Of a stretch of 64,000 nt of DNA, positions 56,492 through 64,000 are shown piece by piece. Position 1 is the stretch's first letter, and every line of letters starts with the position of its first letter. The stretch comes from Peptoniphilus faecalis (GTDB taxonomy: Bacteria; Bacillota; Clostridia; Tissierellales; Peptoniphilaceae). Position numbers and translations under genes: made by a program. The stretch is taken from NCBI RefSeq assembly GCF_012976305.1, contig NZ_JABDSR010000004.1:103201-167200 (forward strand). Direction: 5' to 3'. Below the pieces are notes generated by a model that saw only the letters and a program-made list of their open reading frames with translations, did not search any database and had not been told where the DNA came from.

Positions 56492-58162
56492 ATGTCAAAT
56501 ACGAAAAGAACAGGACAAACAGCCCTTTATGAGCGTTTAAGTCGAGATGATGAAATGCAAGGAGAAAGCAATTCCATCACTAATCAAAAGCAGCTGCTTG
56601 AAAGCTATGCAAAAAGAAACGGCTTTGTAAATATCTATCACTATACCGATGACGGAGTAAGCGGAACAACCTTCGATAGAGAGGGATTTCAAAAGATGAT
56701 AAAAGCAGTAGAAGAAAACAAAGTATCTACTGTGATAGTAAAAGATATGAGTAGGTTTGGCAGAGACTACCTCAAAGTAGGTTTTTACACCGAAATACTT
56801 TTCAAAGAAAAGGGAGTAAGGTTTATCGCCATCAATAACGGAATAGACAGTGAAAAACAAGCAGAAAGCGACTTTACCCCATTTCTAAATATTATGAATG
56901 AATGGTATGCAAGAGATACCTCAAAAAAAATACAATCTATCTTTAGAGCAAGAATGGAAGAAGGTAAAAGAGTATCACCAAGCGTTCCATACAGCTATTA
57001 TAGAAACCCTAAGAACAAACAGGAGTTACTTGTCGATAAAGAGAGTGCAAAGGTCGTAAACCGTATTTACCATCTTGTAATAGAGGGATATGGAGTAACA
57101 CAGATAGCAGATATATTAACCAAAGATAAAGTCCTTATTCCGTCTGCTTATGCAGAAATACATTACCCCGAAAATAATCATAGCTCAAAGAAAAGAGGAA
57201 TAGAAGACCCGTATTTTTGGACACCAACCACAGTAGGCTATATCTTAGAAAAAAGAGAATACATGGGACACACTGTACTTGGTAAAACAATATGCCTTGA
57301 TTACAAAACCAAGAAACGAAGAAAGGCAAAAGAAGATGAACTCATTATCTTCAAAAATACCCATGAAGCCATCATTGACGAAGAAACATGGAACAATGCG
57401 AGGAGGCTAAGAAAAACAGTAAGAAGAAGTCCAAAGTACGGGACAACATCACACCCATTTACAGGACTTTTAATCTGTGCAGATTTTGGAGGAAAATTAA
57501 GTTACAGAGAGCCGGCAGAACATAAAGCAAAGAAATATGATAGTGATTACTCTTTTGTATGCCAACATTACAGACACAGAAAAGGCACTTGCAGTATGCA
57601 CTACATCAAAGTATAAACAGTCAATGAAATTCTCTTAAAATCAATCAAAGAAATCACAGACTTTGCAAAAGAAGAAAAGCAAGAGTTTCTAAAAGTGATG
57701 AACAAGTTATCCGACGAAAAAAGAGAAGAAAAGTATCAAGGATATAAAGAGAAATTAGAAAAACTGTTATCAAGAAATGCAGAACTAACACCCCTTATTA
57801 CAAAGCAATACGAAGACCATGCACTTGGAAAAATTCCCGCAAAACACTTTGACAGATTATTTAATATCTATGATACGGAGCAACAAGACTTAGAAAAACA
57901 AATACAGTATTTTGAAGAGGAAATTGAAAACTATCATCAGAGAAAAATTGACACCGATAAATTTCTAAAAATGATAGAAAAGTATACAGATATTGAGGAA
58001 TTGACCGTACCAATGATAAATGAGTATATAGAAAAAATAATAGTCCACGAATCAACAGGAGGAAGAAAAGGTAAAGACCGAAAACAACAAGTTGATGTTT
58101 ACTTTAACTTTATAGGCAACTGTCAAGTACCACAGAAAGTAGATATAGAAAAAATGGCTTAA
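56492..58162 (+). pseudogene. Large serine recombinase (TnpX-like), interrupted by TAA
   Basis: Would be about 556 residues. Resolvase domain with catalytic Ser17 in RLSRDDEMQGES and MSRFGRDYLKVG, then the Recombinase domain, zinc-ribbon region and a DUF4368-like coiled coil. A single in-frame TAA at 57614-57616 (after HYIKV) splits 374 residues from the tail, which remains open to 58162. In the zinc ribbon one conserved Cys is Phe (ICADFGG, normally CADCGG). The first part could still be a truncated recombinase. AAAGGAGGT precedes the ATG. Confidence 0.88.
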
Positions 58163-58221
58163 AAATGGTATAGTATTACTAATTATTGAGATAGAAAAAT
58201 TAGAATTTGAGAGGATATTTA

Positions 58222-58383
58222 ATGAAGTTAAAGAAAAGTAAACAGGTACCTGTTGGGATGTTGTTTTTGGTATTAGCTATCATCTTAAACAGAGTATCCA
58301 ACATAAGTGATTTAGTTATTGGTATCCTATATGGAATATCAATCGGTGTATTGACTATTGGAATTATCAATGGTAAAAAGTAA
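58222..58383 (+). CDS. Small membrane protein, 53 residues
   Basis: Missed by length filters: ATG at 58222, TAA at 58381. Basic N-terminus (MKLKKSKQVP) and two hydrophobic stretches (about 11-22 and 31-50). GAGAGGA lies 6-10 nt upstream. No family recognised. It precedes the ACT gene and the gap is short, so the two may be co-transcribed. Confidence 0.65.
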   Translation: MKLKKSKQVPVGMLFLVLAIILNRVSNISDLVIGILYGISIGVLTIGIINGKK

Positions 58384-58408
58384 TTCCCAATTTGTGGAGG
58401 GGAATAAT

Positions 58409-58777
58409 TTGCTGGTATTAAATAAATTAGAGCAGTTGCTAACTGTATGTAAAGTAAAAAACATTGACGATATAGATTTGAGCAAGGAATTCTACTTCAT
58501 AGGTAAAACAGATGAAGAAATTTCTCTTGTGTGTGAAACAGATGATGTTCCTGAAAACACAATAGAGCGTGAAGATGGGTGGCGTGGTTTCCGTATTCAA
58601 GGAATTTTGGATTTTTCACTCATTGGCATTCTTTCAAAGTTGTCTGGAATACTTGCAGATAATAAAATTGGAATTTTTGCGGTATCTACATTCAACACAG
58701 ATTATATTTTAGTGAAAGATGTGGATTTTGAAAAATCATTAGCTGTATTATCAAATGCCGGATATACAGTGATATAG
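58409..58777 (+). CDS. ACT-domain protein
   Basis: About 122 residues, ending in an ACT fold (FRIQGILDFSLIGILSKLSGILADNKIGIFAV). The closest type is the stand-alone ACT_7/CASTOR-like small protein often found as an amino-acid-sensing unit. GGAGGGG at 58396-58402 serves TTG 58409, giving a shorter protein than the full open frame from 58358. Paired with the nitrilase below; together they may be a metabolite-sensing cargo cassette. Confidence 0.7.
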   Translation: MLVLNKLEQLLTVCKVKNIDDIDLSKEFYFIGKTDEEISLVCETDDVPENTIEREDGWRGFRIQGILDFSLIGILSKLSGILADNKIGIFAVSTFNTDYILVKDVDFEKSLAVLSNAGYTVI

Positions 58778-58829
58778 ATTTCAGATACTTTAAACGCAAA
58801 GAAAATCATAGGAGGAGTGAATTATTAGT

Positions 58830-59750
58830 ATGAAAGATATTGATAATATTTGTAAAATCGCATTGGTGCAGGCAGAACCTGTAATGTTTGATAAAAGTGC
58901 ATCGCTGAAAAAGGCACTTCAATATATTCGTGAAGCTGCAAGCCAAAAACCGGATTTGATTGTTTTCCCGGAACTGTTTATTCCGGGATATCCTGTTGGA
59001 ATGAATTTCGGCTTTAGCATGGGAAAACGAAGCGAGGAGGGACGAAAAGACTGGAAACGATACTACGATGCTTCCATTGTTGCTGGAGAGACGGAGTTCC
59101 AACAACTCGCAGAGGCAGCCAGAAAAGCAGAGGCATATATCAGCCTCGGATTTTCCGAGCGAGATGCTGTTAGCGGAACGCTCTACAACAGCAATGTCAT
59201 TTTTGAACCGAACGGGTCATATAAGGTACACAGAAAATTGAAGCCGACAGGATCTGAGCGTGTTGTATGGGGAGATGCGAATAAGGATTATTTCCCTGTT
59301 ACTGAAACGCCGTGGGGACCGATCGGCAGTATGATTTGTTGGGAAAGCTATATGCCGCTTGCTCGGGTAGCGCTCTATCAAAAGGGAATCACCATTTACA
59401 TTTCACCAAACACCAATGACAATCCAGAATGGCAAGCCACTATTCAGCACATTGCAATCGAGGGGAAATGTTTCTTTGTGAATGCTGATATGATCATCAG
59501 ACGCAGTTCATATCCTTCTGACTTGTGTGAGCGCAATATCGTATCCGAGCTTCCGGAATTTGTGTGCAGAGGAGGGAGCTGTATAATTGATCCATATGGA
59601 CATTATTTGACAAAACCTGTCTGGGATAAAGAAACTATCATCTATGCAGAACTTGATATGAATTTGCCTGCCGCCTGTAAGATGGAGCATGATGCGATTG
59701 GACATTATGCACGTCCGGATATACTTGAATTAAAAGTCAACGAAAAATAA
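58830..59750 (+). CDS. Nitrilase-family carbon-nitrogen hydrolase
   Basis: 306 residues. Catalytic triad visible: Glu48 in FPELFIPGYP, Lys138 in HRKLKPT, Cys170 in MICWESYMPL. The KPTGSERVVWG and CWES signatures favour a true nitrilase-type branch over amidase. GC is clearly higher than neighbours (two 60-base lines counted at 45% and 52%), pointing to separate acquisition. GGAGGAG at 58811-58817 is 12 nt from the ATG. Substrate not assignable from sequence. Confidence 0.9.
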   Translation: MKDIDNICKIALVQAEPVMFDKSASLKKALQYIREAASQKPDLIVFPELFIPGYPVGMNFGFSMGKRSEEGRKDWKRYYDASIVAGETEFQQLAEAARKAEAYISLGFSERDAVSGTLYNSNVIFEPNGSYKVHRKLKPTGSERVVWGDANKDYFPVTETPWGPIGSMICWESYMPLARVALYQKGITIYISPNTNDNPEWQATIQHIAIEGKCFFVNADMIIRRSSYPSDLCERNIVSELPEFVCRGGSCIIDPYGHYLTKPVWDKETIIYAELDMNLPAACKMEHDAIGHYARPDILELKVNEK

Positions 59751-59826
59751 TAGTCTGTTGGCTCATCAACTTCCAGTTTGTCGAAGTAAAACAATTAAAT
59801 ACAAGCAATGATATAACAACTTACGA

Positions 59827-59860
59827 AACAGTAAATCAAAAAAGGTTTACTGTTTTTTCT
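59827..59860 (+). terminator. Hairpin repeat, copy B
   Basis: AACAGTAAA (59827-59835) / TTTACTGTT (59846-59854) then T-run. Its upstream 35 bp and downstream TTTGTC also match copy C. Confidence 0.88.
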
Positions 59861-59891
59861 TTGTCCAAAAACTAAAGAAAGGAAAACAGAA

Positions 59892-60211
59892 ATGAAAAAC
59901 ATAGATGAAAAAATCTTAATGGCAGAAGAAGAAATTAAGCAGTTACAAAACAAAAGAAGAAAACTCATCAGTCAGCAGAAACAGGAAGAAAGAAAAAAGA
60001 TAGATAAAAGGATATATGAAAAAGGAGCAGTCTTTGAAAGTATCTTTACCGAAAGCAAGGACTTTACTAAAGACGAATTTTATCAGCTAATCACATTTCC
60101 GAATATAAAAGAAATAGTCAATCAAAAATCTTAAAAATAGTAGAAGAACGAGGACAAAGCGAAAACAAAATTACAGAAACACAAGAGGAAGTAACGGACA
60201 TCAAGGAATAA
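59892..60211 (+). pseudogene. DUF3847-type mobilization accessory protein, frameshifted
   Basis: The open frame to 60134 gives 80 residues: an N-terminal coiled coil (EEEIKQLQNKRRKLIS) and KDFTKDEFYQLITFP, typical of DUF3847 proteins beside MobA/L relaxases. After TCTTAA the expected tail (KIVEERGQSENKITETQEEV) continues in another frame to TAA 60209-60211, so a one-base indel near the A-runs at 60121-60135 has cut the end. The shortened protein may still work. Confidence 0.7.
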
Positions 60212-60212
60212 T

Positions 60213-60340
60213 CCCTTGTTTACAAGGGCGCACATATACACCTTAACAGGTGCGTGCGTTCTCCGAAGGCTCTTGCTAGATAAGCATATCAGCTAACGCT
60301 GATACAGGGGAGCTACACTCCTCTACGGAAATAAATTTCC
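60213..60340. other. Candidate oriT region of transposon 2
   Basis: Dense inverted repeats: CCCTTG/CAAGGG (60213-60228), CACCT/AGGTG (60239-60252), TATCAGC/GCTGATA (60287-60304), GGAAAT/ATTTCC (60327-60340). On the - strand 60235-60223 reads ATGTGCGCCCTTG, close to the MOBQ nic core AAGTGCGC/CCT, so nicking would fall between 60228 and 60227. It sits directly before the MobA/L relaxase. These features also occupy the 300-bp non-coding gap here. Confidence 0.75.
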
Positions 60341-60364
60341 TACCCCTTGTGTACTTCCCAAAGA

Positions 60365-60394
60365 AAATCGGATAAAAAGCTATCCGATTTTTTT
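60365..60394 (+). terminator. Terminator upstream of the relaxase
   Basis: AAATCGGATA / TATCCGATTT 10-bp stem with AAAAGC loop and a run of seven T. Confidence 0.88.
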
Positions 60395-60454
60395 AGGAAG
60401 TCTTATCTATCGCCACATAAAAGTATCAGAAAAATGGAAAGGAGGTTTTCTCTT

Positions 60455-61939
60455 ATGGCGATATATCATCTTTGTATAAAGATTATCTCAAGAGGCAAAG
60501 GCAAAAGTGCAGTAGCAGCTTCCGCCTATCGAAGTGGCGAAAAGATAAAAAACGAATATGACGGCATAGTCCACGACTTTACAAGAAAAGGAGCAATAGC
60601 CCATACTGAAATTCTATTACCACAAAATGCACCACAGGAATTTTCAGATAGAGGAACATTATGGAATAGTGTAGAAAAAATAGAAAAAAGTAAAAACTCA
60701 CAGCTTGCAAGAGAAATAGAAATTGCATTGCCTAAAGAATTAGACAGAGAAAAACAAATAAATCTTGTAAGAGAGTATGTAAAAGAAAATTTTGTAGATG
60801 TCGGTATGTGTGCCGATATTGCTCTGCACGATAGAAATGATGGAAATCCACACGCACATATCCTACTTACCATGCGACCGTTAAATGAAGATACAACATG
60901 GGGAGCAAAATCAAAAAAAGAATATATCCTTGATGAAAACGGAGAAAAAGTAAAACTCAAAAATGGAAATTACAAGACAAGAAAAATCAATACAGTGGAT
61001 TGGAATGAGCAAGACAAAGCAGAACATTGGCGAAAAGCATGGGCAGACATTACAAACAAATATCTTGAAGAAAACAGCATACAGGAAAAAGTGGATCACC
61101 GTTCTTATCAAAGACAAGGCATAGAACAAATACCGACTATTCATTTAGGCGTATCAGCTACCCAAATGGAAAAGAAAGGTATAGCCACCGACAGAGGAAA
61201 TATCAACCGAGAAATCAAACATCAAAACAAAATACTAAAAGAAATTGCAAGAAGAATAAAAGCCTTAATGAGATGGATAAGAAGTTTGACGACAAACAAA
61301 AGCAAAGATAATCTAACAGAGAACCAAGAGGATATATCTGTATAACCCACTACCTTGCCAAAACAAAATAACCTAATAAATATACTTTCTCATTTCATAA
61401 AAGAAAATGCAGATAACCATAATACAGATTTAGAACAATACATTGAAAGCTATCAATTTCTTAAAGAGAAAAATATTACATCAATACCCGAATTGAAAGA
61501 ATGTATATCAGCATTAAGAGATAAGAACTACAAGACCACAAGAGCTATTAAAGATACCGAAAAGCAGATTGATTATAGAGTACAACTTATCAACCAAGCC
61601 GAGAAATATTTGAATCGTAAAGACACTTACAAAGCCTATACCAAGCTAAAGAAAAACAAACAAGATACTTTCTACAATGAACATACCGCAGAGATTATTT
61701 TATTTGAAAGTGCAAAGAAATATTTGAAAGAACATTTAGGAGAAAGCAAGACCTTAAATGTATCTAAATGGAAATGGGAAGTAACAATCTTTAAGAAAGA
61801 AAAAGATACTCTATATTCTCAAATCTTAGATATGCGAAAAGAGGTTGAACAAGCTGAAAGTGTTAGAAGCTGCATAGAGAAATTACTACAAGAAAACAGA
61901 GAATTAACACAGGTCAAGAAGCACGAGTTAAGGCTGTAA
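60455..61939 (+). pseudogene. MobA/MobL-family (MOBQ) relaxase, interrupted by TAA
   Basis: Would be 494 residues. The start MAIYHLCIKIISRGKGKSAVAA is diagnostic, and the metal-binding motif HDRNDGNPHAHILLTMRPL is present. AAAGGAGG serves ATG 60455 (the frame opens earlier, at 60347). The frame is interrupted by TAA at 61343-61345 after EDISV; the continuation PTTLPKQNN... is in the same frame and remains open to the stop at 61939. The first 296 residues still include the nicking domain, so in vivo activity is possible. Confidence 0.9.
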
Positions 61940-62015
61940 AACTAATTGAAAATATTGATATAATGATATAAACATAGAGTGAAATAAAATTTCAATTAAC
62001 TCAAGGAGGTGTGTT

Positions 62016-62852
62016 GAAATACAAAAAGTAAAGATAGAAAAGAATACCGTTCAGGAAACATTGCTTGTACCACTATATGGTAGAAAAATGTGTTCTGAAA
62101 AATTTCCTGAACTTTATACAGACATTTTCGCAAAGAATTTATGCAATAGTTTGGATTATGATTTTTCAGAATTAGAGAGAAAAAATAATTCGTTTTTATA
62201 TGAGTTTGGATCACTTGAAGCAGCAATGCGTCAGTTAGATATTATGTGGGAAATCAAAGAATATCTAAAGACTTATCCGAAGGCAACTGTTGTAAATCTT
62301 GGCTGTGGCTTAGACGAAACAGGAAAAGCTTGTGATAATGGAAGTTGTAAGATAGTCAATGTAGATTTCCCCGATGTTATAGAAGTTCGTAATCAGCTTA
62401 TTTCAAATTATGAAAGAGAAAAAAATGTTACCTGTGATTTAAAAGATTATTCATAGATGAACGAAGTAGACGGTTCAAATGGAGTTGTTTTCTTTGCGGC
62501 AGGAGTATTTCATTATTTTAAGAGAAACGAAGTAAAGGATTTGGTTTTAGAGCTTTCTAAAAGATATGTAGGAGGCTGCTTGATTTTTGATAGTGTAGGT
62601 AAGCTTGGTTTAAAGCTAATGATGTCAAAGACACTAAAGAATATGGGCATCAGCGATGTAGAAGGATTATTCTATACAAATAATCCAATGCAAGAGCTTA
62701 ACTGGTCGGACAAAATAAAAATTACATCAAAAGGCTATATGTTAGGCTACTATGACATGAAAAGCCCCAATATTCGTTTCTCTCATCGCTTACTTGCAAA
62801 GATAGGCTATGATATGATGAAGATGGCTATAAATAGAACTGAGTTTGTTTAA
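62016..62852 (+). pseudogene. Class I methyltransferase (LCM-like), interrupted by TAG
   Basis: Same-frame coding sequence of about 279 codons. LYGRKMCSEKFPELYTD, a SAM-binding NLGCGLDETGKACDNG, and after the break FFAAGVFHYFKRNEVK and a PNIRFSHRLLAKIGYDMM end, as in leucine carboxyl/O-methyltransferase-like (LCM) proteins. TAG at 62454-62456 stands where W is expected. The 5' start also looks damaged: AAGGAGGTG at 62003 leads to GTT GAA ATA in this frame, not a normal start. This is cargo of transposon 2 in the slot after the relaxase. Confidence 0.75.
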
Positions 62853-62893
62853 CTCAAGCAACTAAATACAATCTATAACATATCAACTTACGA

Positions 62894-62927
62894 AACAGTA
62901 AATCATAAAAGGTTTACTGTTTTTTCT
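62894..62927 (+). terminator. Hairpin repeat, copy C
   Basis: AACAGTAAA (62894-62902) / TTTACTGTT (62913-62921) and T-run. Shares an extended match with copy B. Confidence 0.88.
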
Positions 62928-62953
62928 TTGTCTAAAAATGGAAAGGAGGACTT

Positions 62954-63115
62954 ATGGAAGAAAAAAGAGAAATAAAAACACCCCCTAATAAACAGTTAAT
63001 AATGGATATTGGAAAGATAAAATATACTGTAAACCTACATTTTAAGCAAGGTACAGGAGAAACATACAAGGATAAAATACTAAAGCTAATCAAGAGAGAA
63101 ACAGAGAAGATATAA
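62954..63115 (+). CDS. TnpW-like small transposon protein
   Basis: 53 residues (MEEKREIKTPPNKQLIMDIG, then KIKYTVNLHFKQGTGETYKD), ATG at 62954 with AAAGGAGGA upstream and TAA at 63113. This resembles TnpW, a short conserved protein at one end of Tn4451-like elements, with IKTPNKQ and a VxVHFK-like strand. Function not established. It is the last gene before the right end. Short enough to be missed by length filters. Confidence 0.75.
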   Translation: MEEKREIKTPPNKQLIMDIGKIKYTVNLHFKQGTGETYKDKILKLIKRETEKI

Positions 63116-63159
63116 ATTTATCAAAGAAATTTTGTTTATGTCCTTGACAAACCTTCCCA

Positions 63160-63877
63160 AAAGGGACACTTGTGCTAGAGTGTGGAAAAATGCTTTATGA
63201 AAATAGATATGACATAAAGATATTAAACACAATAAACTTTAAAAAATCTATGAAATACAATCCCTTTGCTTATCTTCGATCAGAAAAAGATATTTTAAAG
63301 CTTGTCCAAACAATTATTGCCAACACTAAGGGAGATGGAGAAAAGGCAGGAGAAGATTTCTGGGTAAAAGCTGAAAAGCTATATTACACTGCCCTTATCG
63401 GTTATATATATTATGAAGCACCAGAAGAAGAAAAGAATTTTAAGACGCTATTGGATATGATTGACGCAAGTGAAGTTAGAGAAGATGACGAAACCTATAT
63501 GAACCCAATTGATAGGCTTTTTGAAGCTCTTGAAAAGAAAGATTCAAGTCATTTTGCAGTTAAGCAATATAAGAAATATAAGCTGGCAGCAGGAAAAACT
63601 GCCAAGTCAATTCTAATATCTTGTGGAGCAAGACTTGCACCTTTTGATATAAGAGAGCTTAGAGAGCTAATGAGTGAAGATGAATTAGAACTCGATAAAA
63701 TTGGAGATAGAAAAACTGCATTATTCGTAATAATATCAGATACTGATGATACCTTTAACTTTGTAGTGTCAATAATGTATTCCCAATTATTTAATCTACT
63801 ATGTGATAAGGCAGATGATGTTTATGGTGGAAGACTTCCTGTTCATGTAAGATGTCTACTTGATGAGTTTGCCAATA
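63160..63877 (+). pseudogene. VirD4-type coupling protein, middle part (exon before group II intron)
   Basis: Resumes the coupling protein at KGTLVLECGKMLYENRYDIK and continues through NPFAYLRSEKDILKLVQTII, GEDFWVKAEKLYYTALIGYI and Walker B CLLDEFAN, then breaks at AATA. The open frame runs on to a stop at 63933 through non-coupling sequence. Fragments 56207-56436 and 63160-63877 join in the same register if transposon 2 is removed. After that only the group II intron interrupts this part. Confidence 0.85.
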
Positions 63878-64000
63878 GTGTGACACGTTCTACGCCCAAA
63901 GCGGTAGGAATAACCGACAAAAGCGTAGCCTAAAGTCACAAATAATTTAATAATGTGGTTTTAGAGAACTGCATAACTGAAATTTCAAATGAAGGGGTAA
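63878..64000 (+). mobile_element. Probable group II intron, 5' end (continues past window)
   Basis: Starts GTGTGACACG, matching the GUGYG 5' splice-site consensus, right after the exon GAGTTTGCCAATA. The exon's final A matches the next base expected for the coupling protein (N-I). Local pairings such as CTACGC with GCGTAG and GGT with ACC look like the start of domain I. The reverse transcriptase would lie outside the window. Confidence 0.6.

Larger units (their letters stand above)
56437..63164 (+). mobile_element. Mobilizable transposon 2, inserted in the coupling-protein gene
   Basis: About 6.7 kb. The left coupling fragment runs ...GACCCTAAAGG and stops at 56436; the right one resumes AAAGGGACACTT from 63160. 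AAAGG occurs at both junctions, fitting a serine recombinase crossover within GG. It carries a recombinase, small ORFs, nitrilase cargo, DUF3847, oriT-like DNA, MobA/L relaxase, methyltransferase cargo and TnpW-like protein. Right end CTTGACAAACCTTCCC resembles the right end of transposon 1. Confidence 0.85.

Noticed and set aside
57614..62456. Genetic-code reassignment or programmed read-through at in-frame TAA/TAG codons
   Set aside because: Core genes in the window use TAA, TAG and TGA as ordinary stops, and the replaced residues differ (Glu, Glu, Trp by family pattern), so independent mutations are simpler.
1..64000. CRISPR array, tRNA or rRNA genes
   Set aside because: I saw no regularly spaced direct repeats, no tRNA cloverleaf sequences and no rRNA-like stretch; the three hairpin repeats are far apart and not an array.

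Overview
This is a 64 kb window from a low-GC, Gram-positive chromosome with short intergenic gaps. Two 60-base lines of the mobile cargo counted 45% and 52% GC, against about 35% for a chromosomal line. Gene content and order (division/cell-wall cluster, T-box riboswitches, PrkC/PrpC module, YicC-gmk-rpoZ-coaBC-priA-def-fmt-rsmB string) fit a Bacillota anaerobe. A Tissierellia/Peptoniphilaceae-like member is my inference, not proven. I recognise no tRNA, rRNA or CRISPR array.

Layout. 1-3.7 kb: end of a division cluster (ftsW end, murG, divIB, ftsZ). 3.8-8.6 kb: leucine operon leuACDB behind a T-box whose specifier reads CUC (Leu). 8.6-14.5 kb: an orphan ABC ATPase followed by ilvB-ilvN-ilvC-ilvD, behind a second T-box whose specifier reads AUC (Ile). 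14.5-14.9 kb: a gene-free stretch with a three-stem hairpin and a perfect 29-bp inverted repeat. 14.9-36.6 kb: housekeeping genes on the + strand (gltS, nrdR, rarA, asnS, leuS, yicC, gmk, rpoZ, coaBC, priA, def, fmt, yugP-like, rsmB, rlmN, prpC, prkC, rsgA, rpe, thiN). 36.7-39.0 kb: two genes on the - strand (an ATP-grasp ligase and a radical SAM protein). 39.1-51.2 kb: TPR protein, map, MATE pump, peptidyl-prolyl isomerase, tdk, psuK-psuG pseudouridine salvage, thioesterase, DUF503, nth, VanW-like protein, cvfB-like and a RumA/RlmD-type rRNA methyltransferase.

51.2-64 kb is a mobile region that begins at the 3' end of the rRNA methyltransferase gene. It contains an IS110-family element with a structured upstream non-coding end, then remains of an integrative conjugative element: RepA_N-type initiator, a split DnaC-like ATPase, a PcfB-like DUF3801 protein and a VirD4-type coupling protein gene. 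The coupling gene is interrupted three times: (1) a decayed mobilizable transposon with only its right end left; (2) a 6.7 kb mobilizable transposon (56437-63164) with serine recombinase, MobA/L relaxase, candidate oriT, TnpW-like protein and cargo (ACT protein, nitrilase, methyltransferase); (3) what looks like the 5' end of a group II intron running off the window. The 6.7 kb element has nonsense mutations in recombinase, relaxase and methyltransferase plus a frameshift in the DUF3847 gene, so it is probably no longer autonomous.

The two transposons carry different cargo in the same slot, each followed by the same hairpin repeat (three copies in total). This suggests a modular cargo-loading arrangement, the most interesting unexplained structure in the window together with the candidate IS110 bridge RNA and the operator-like palindrome that overlaps the psuK promoter.
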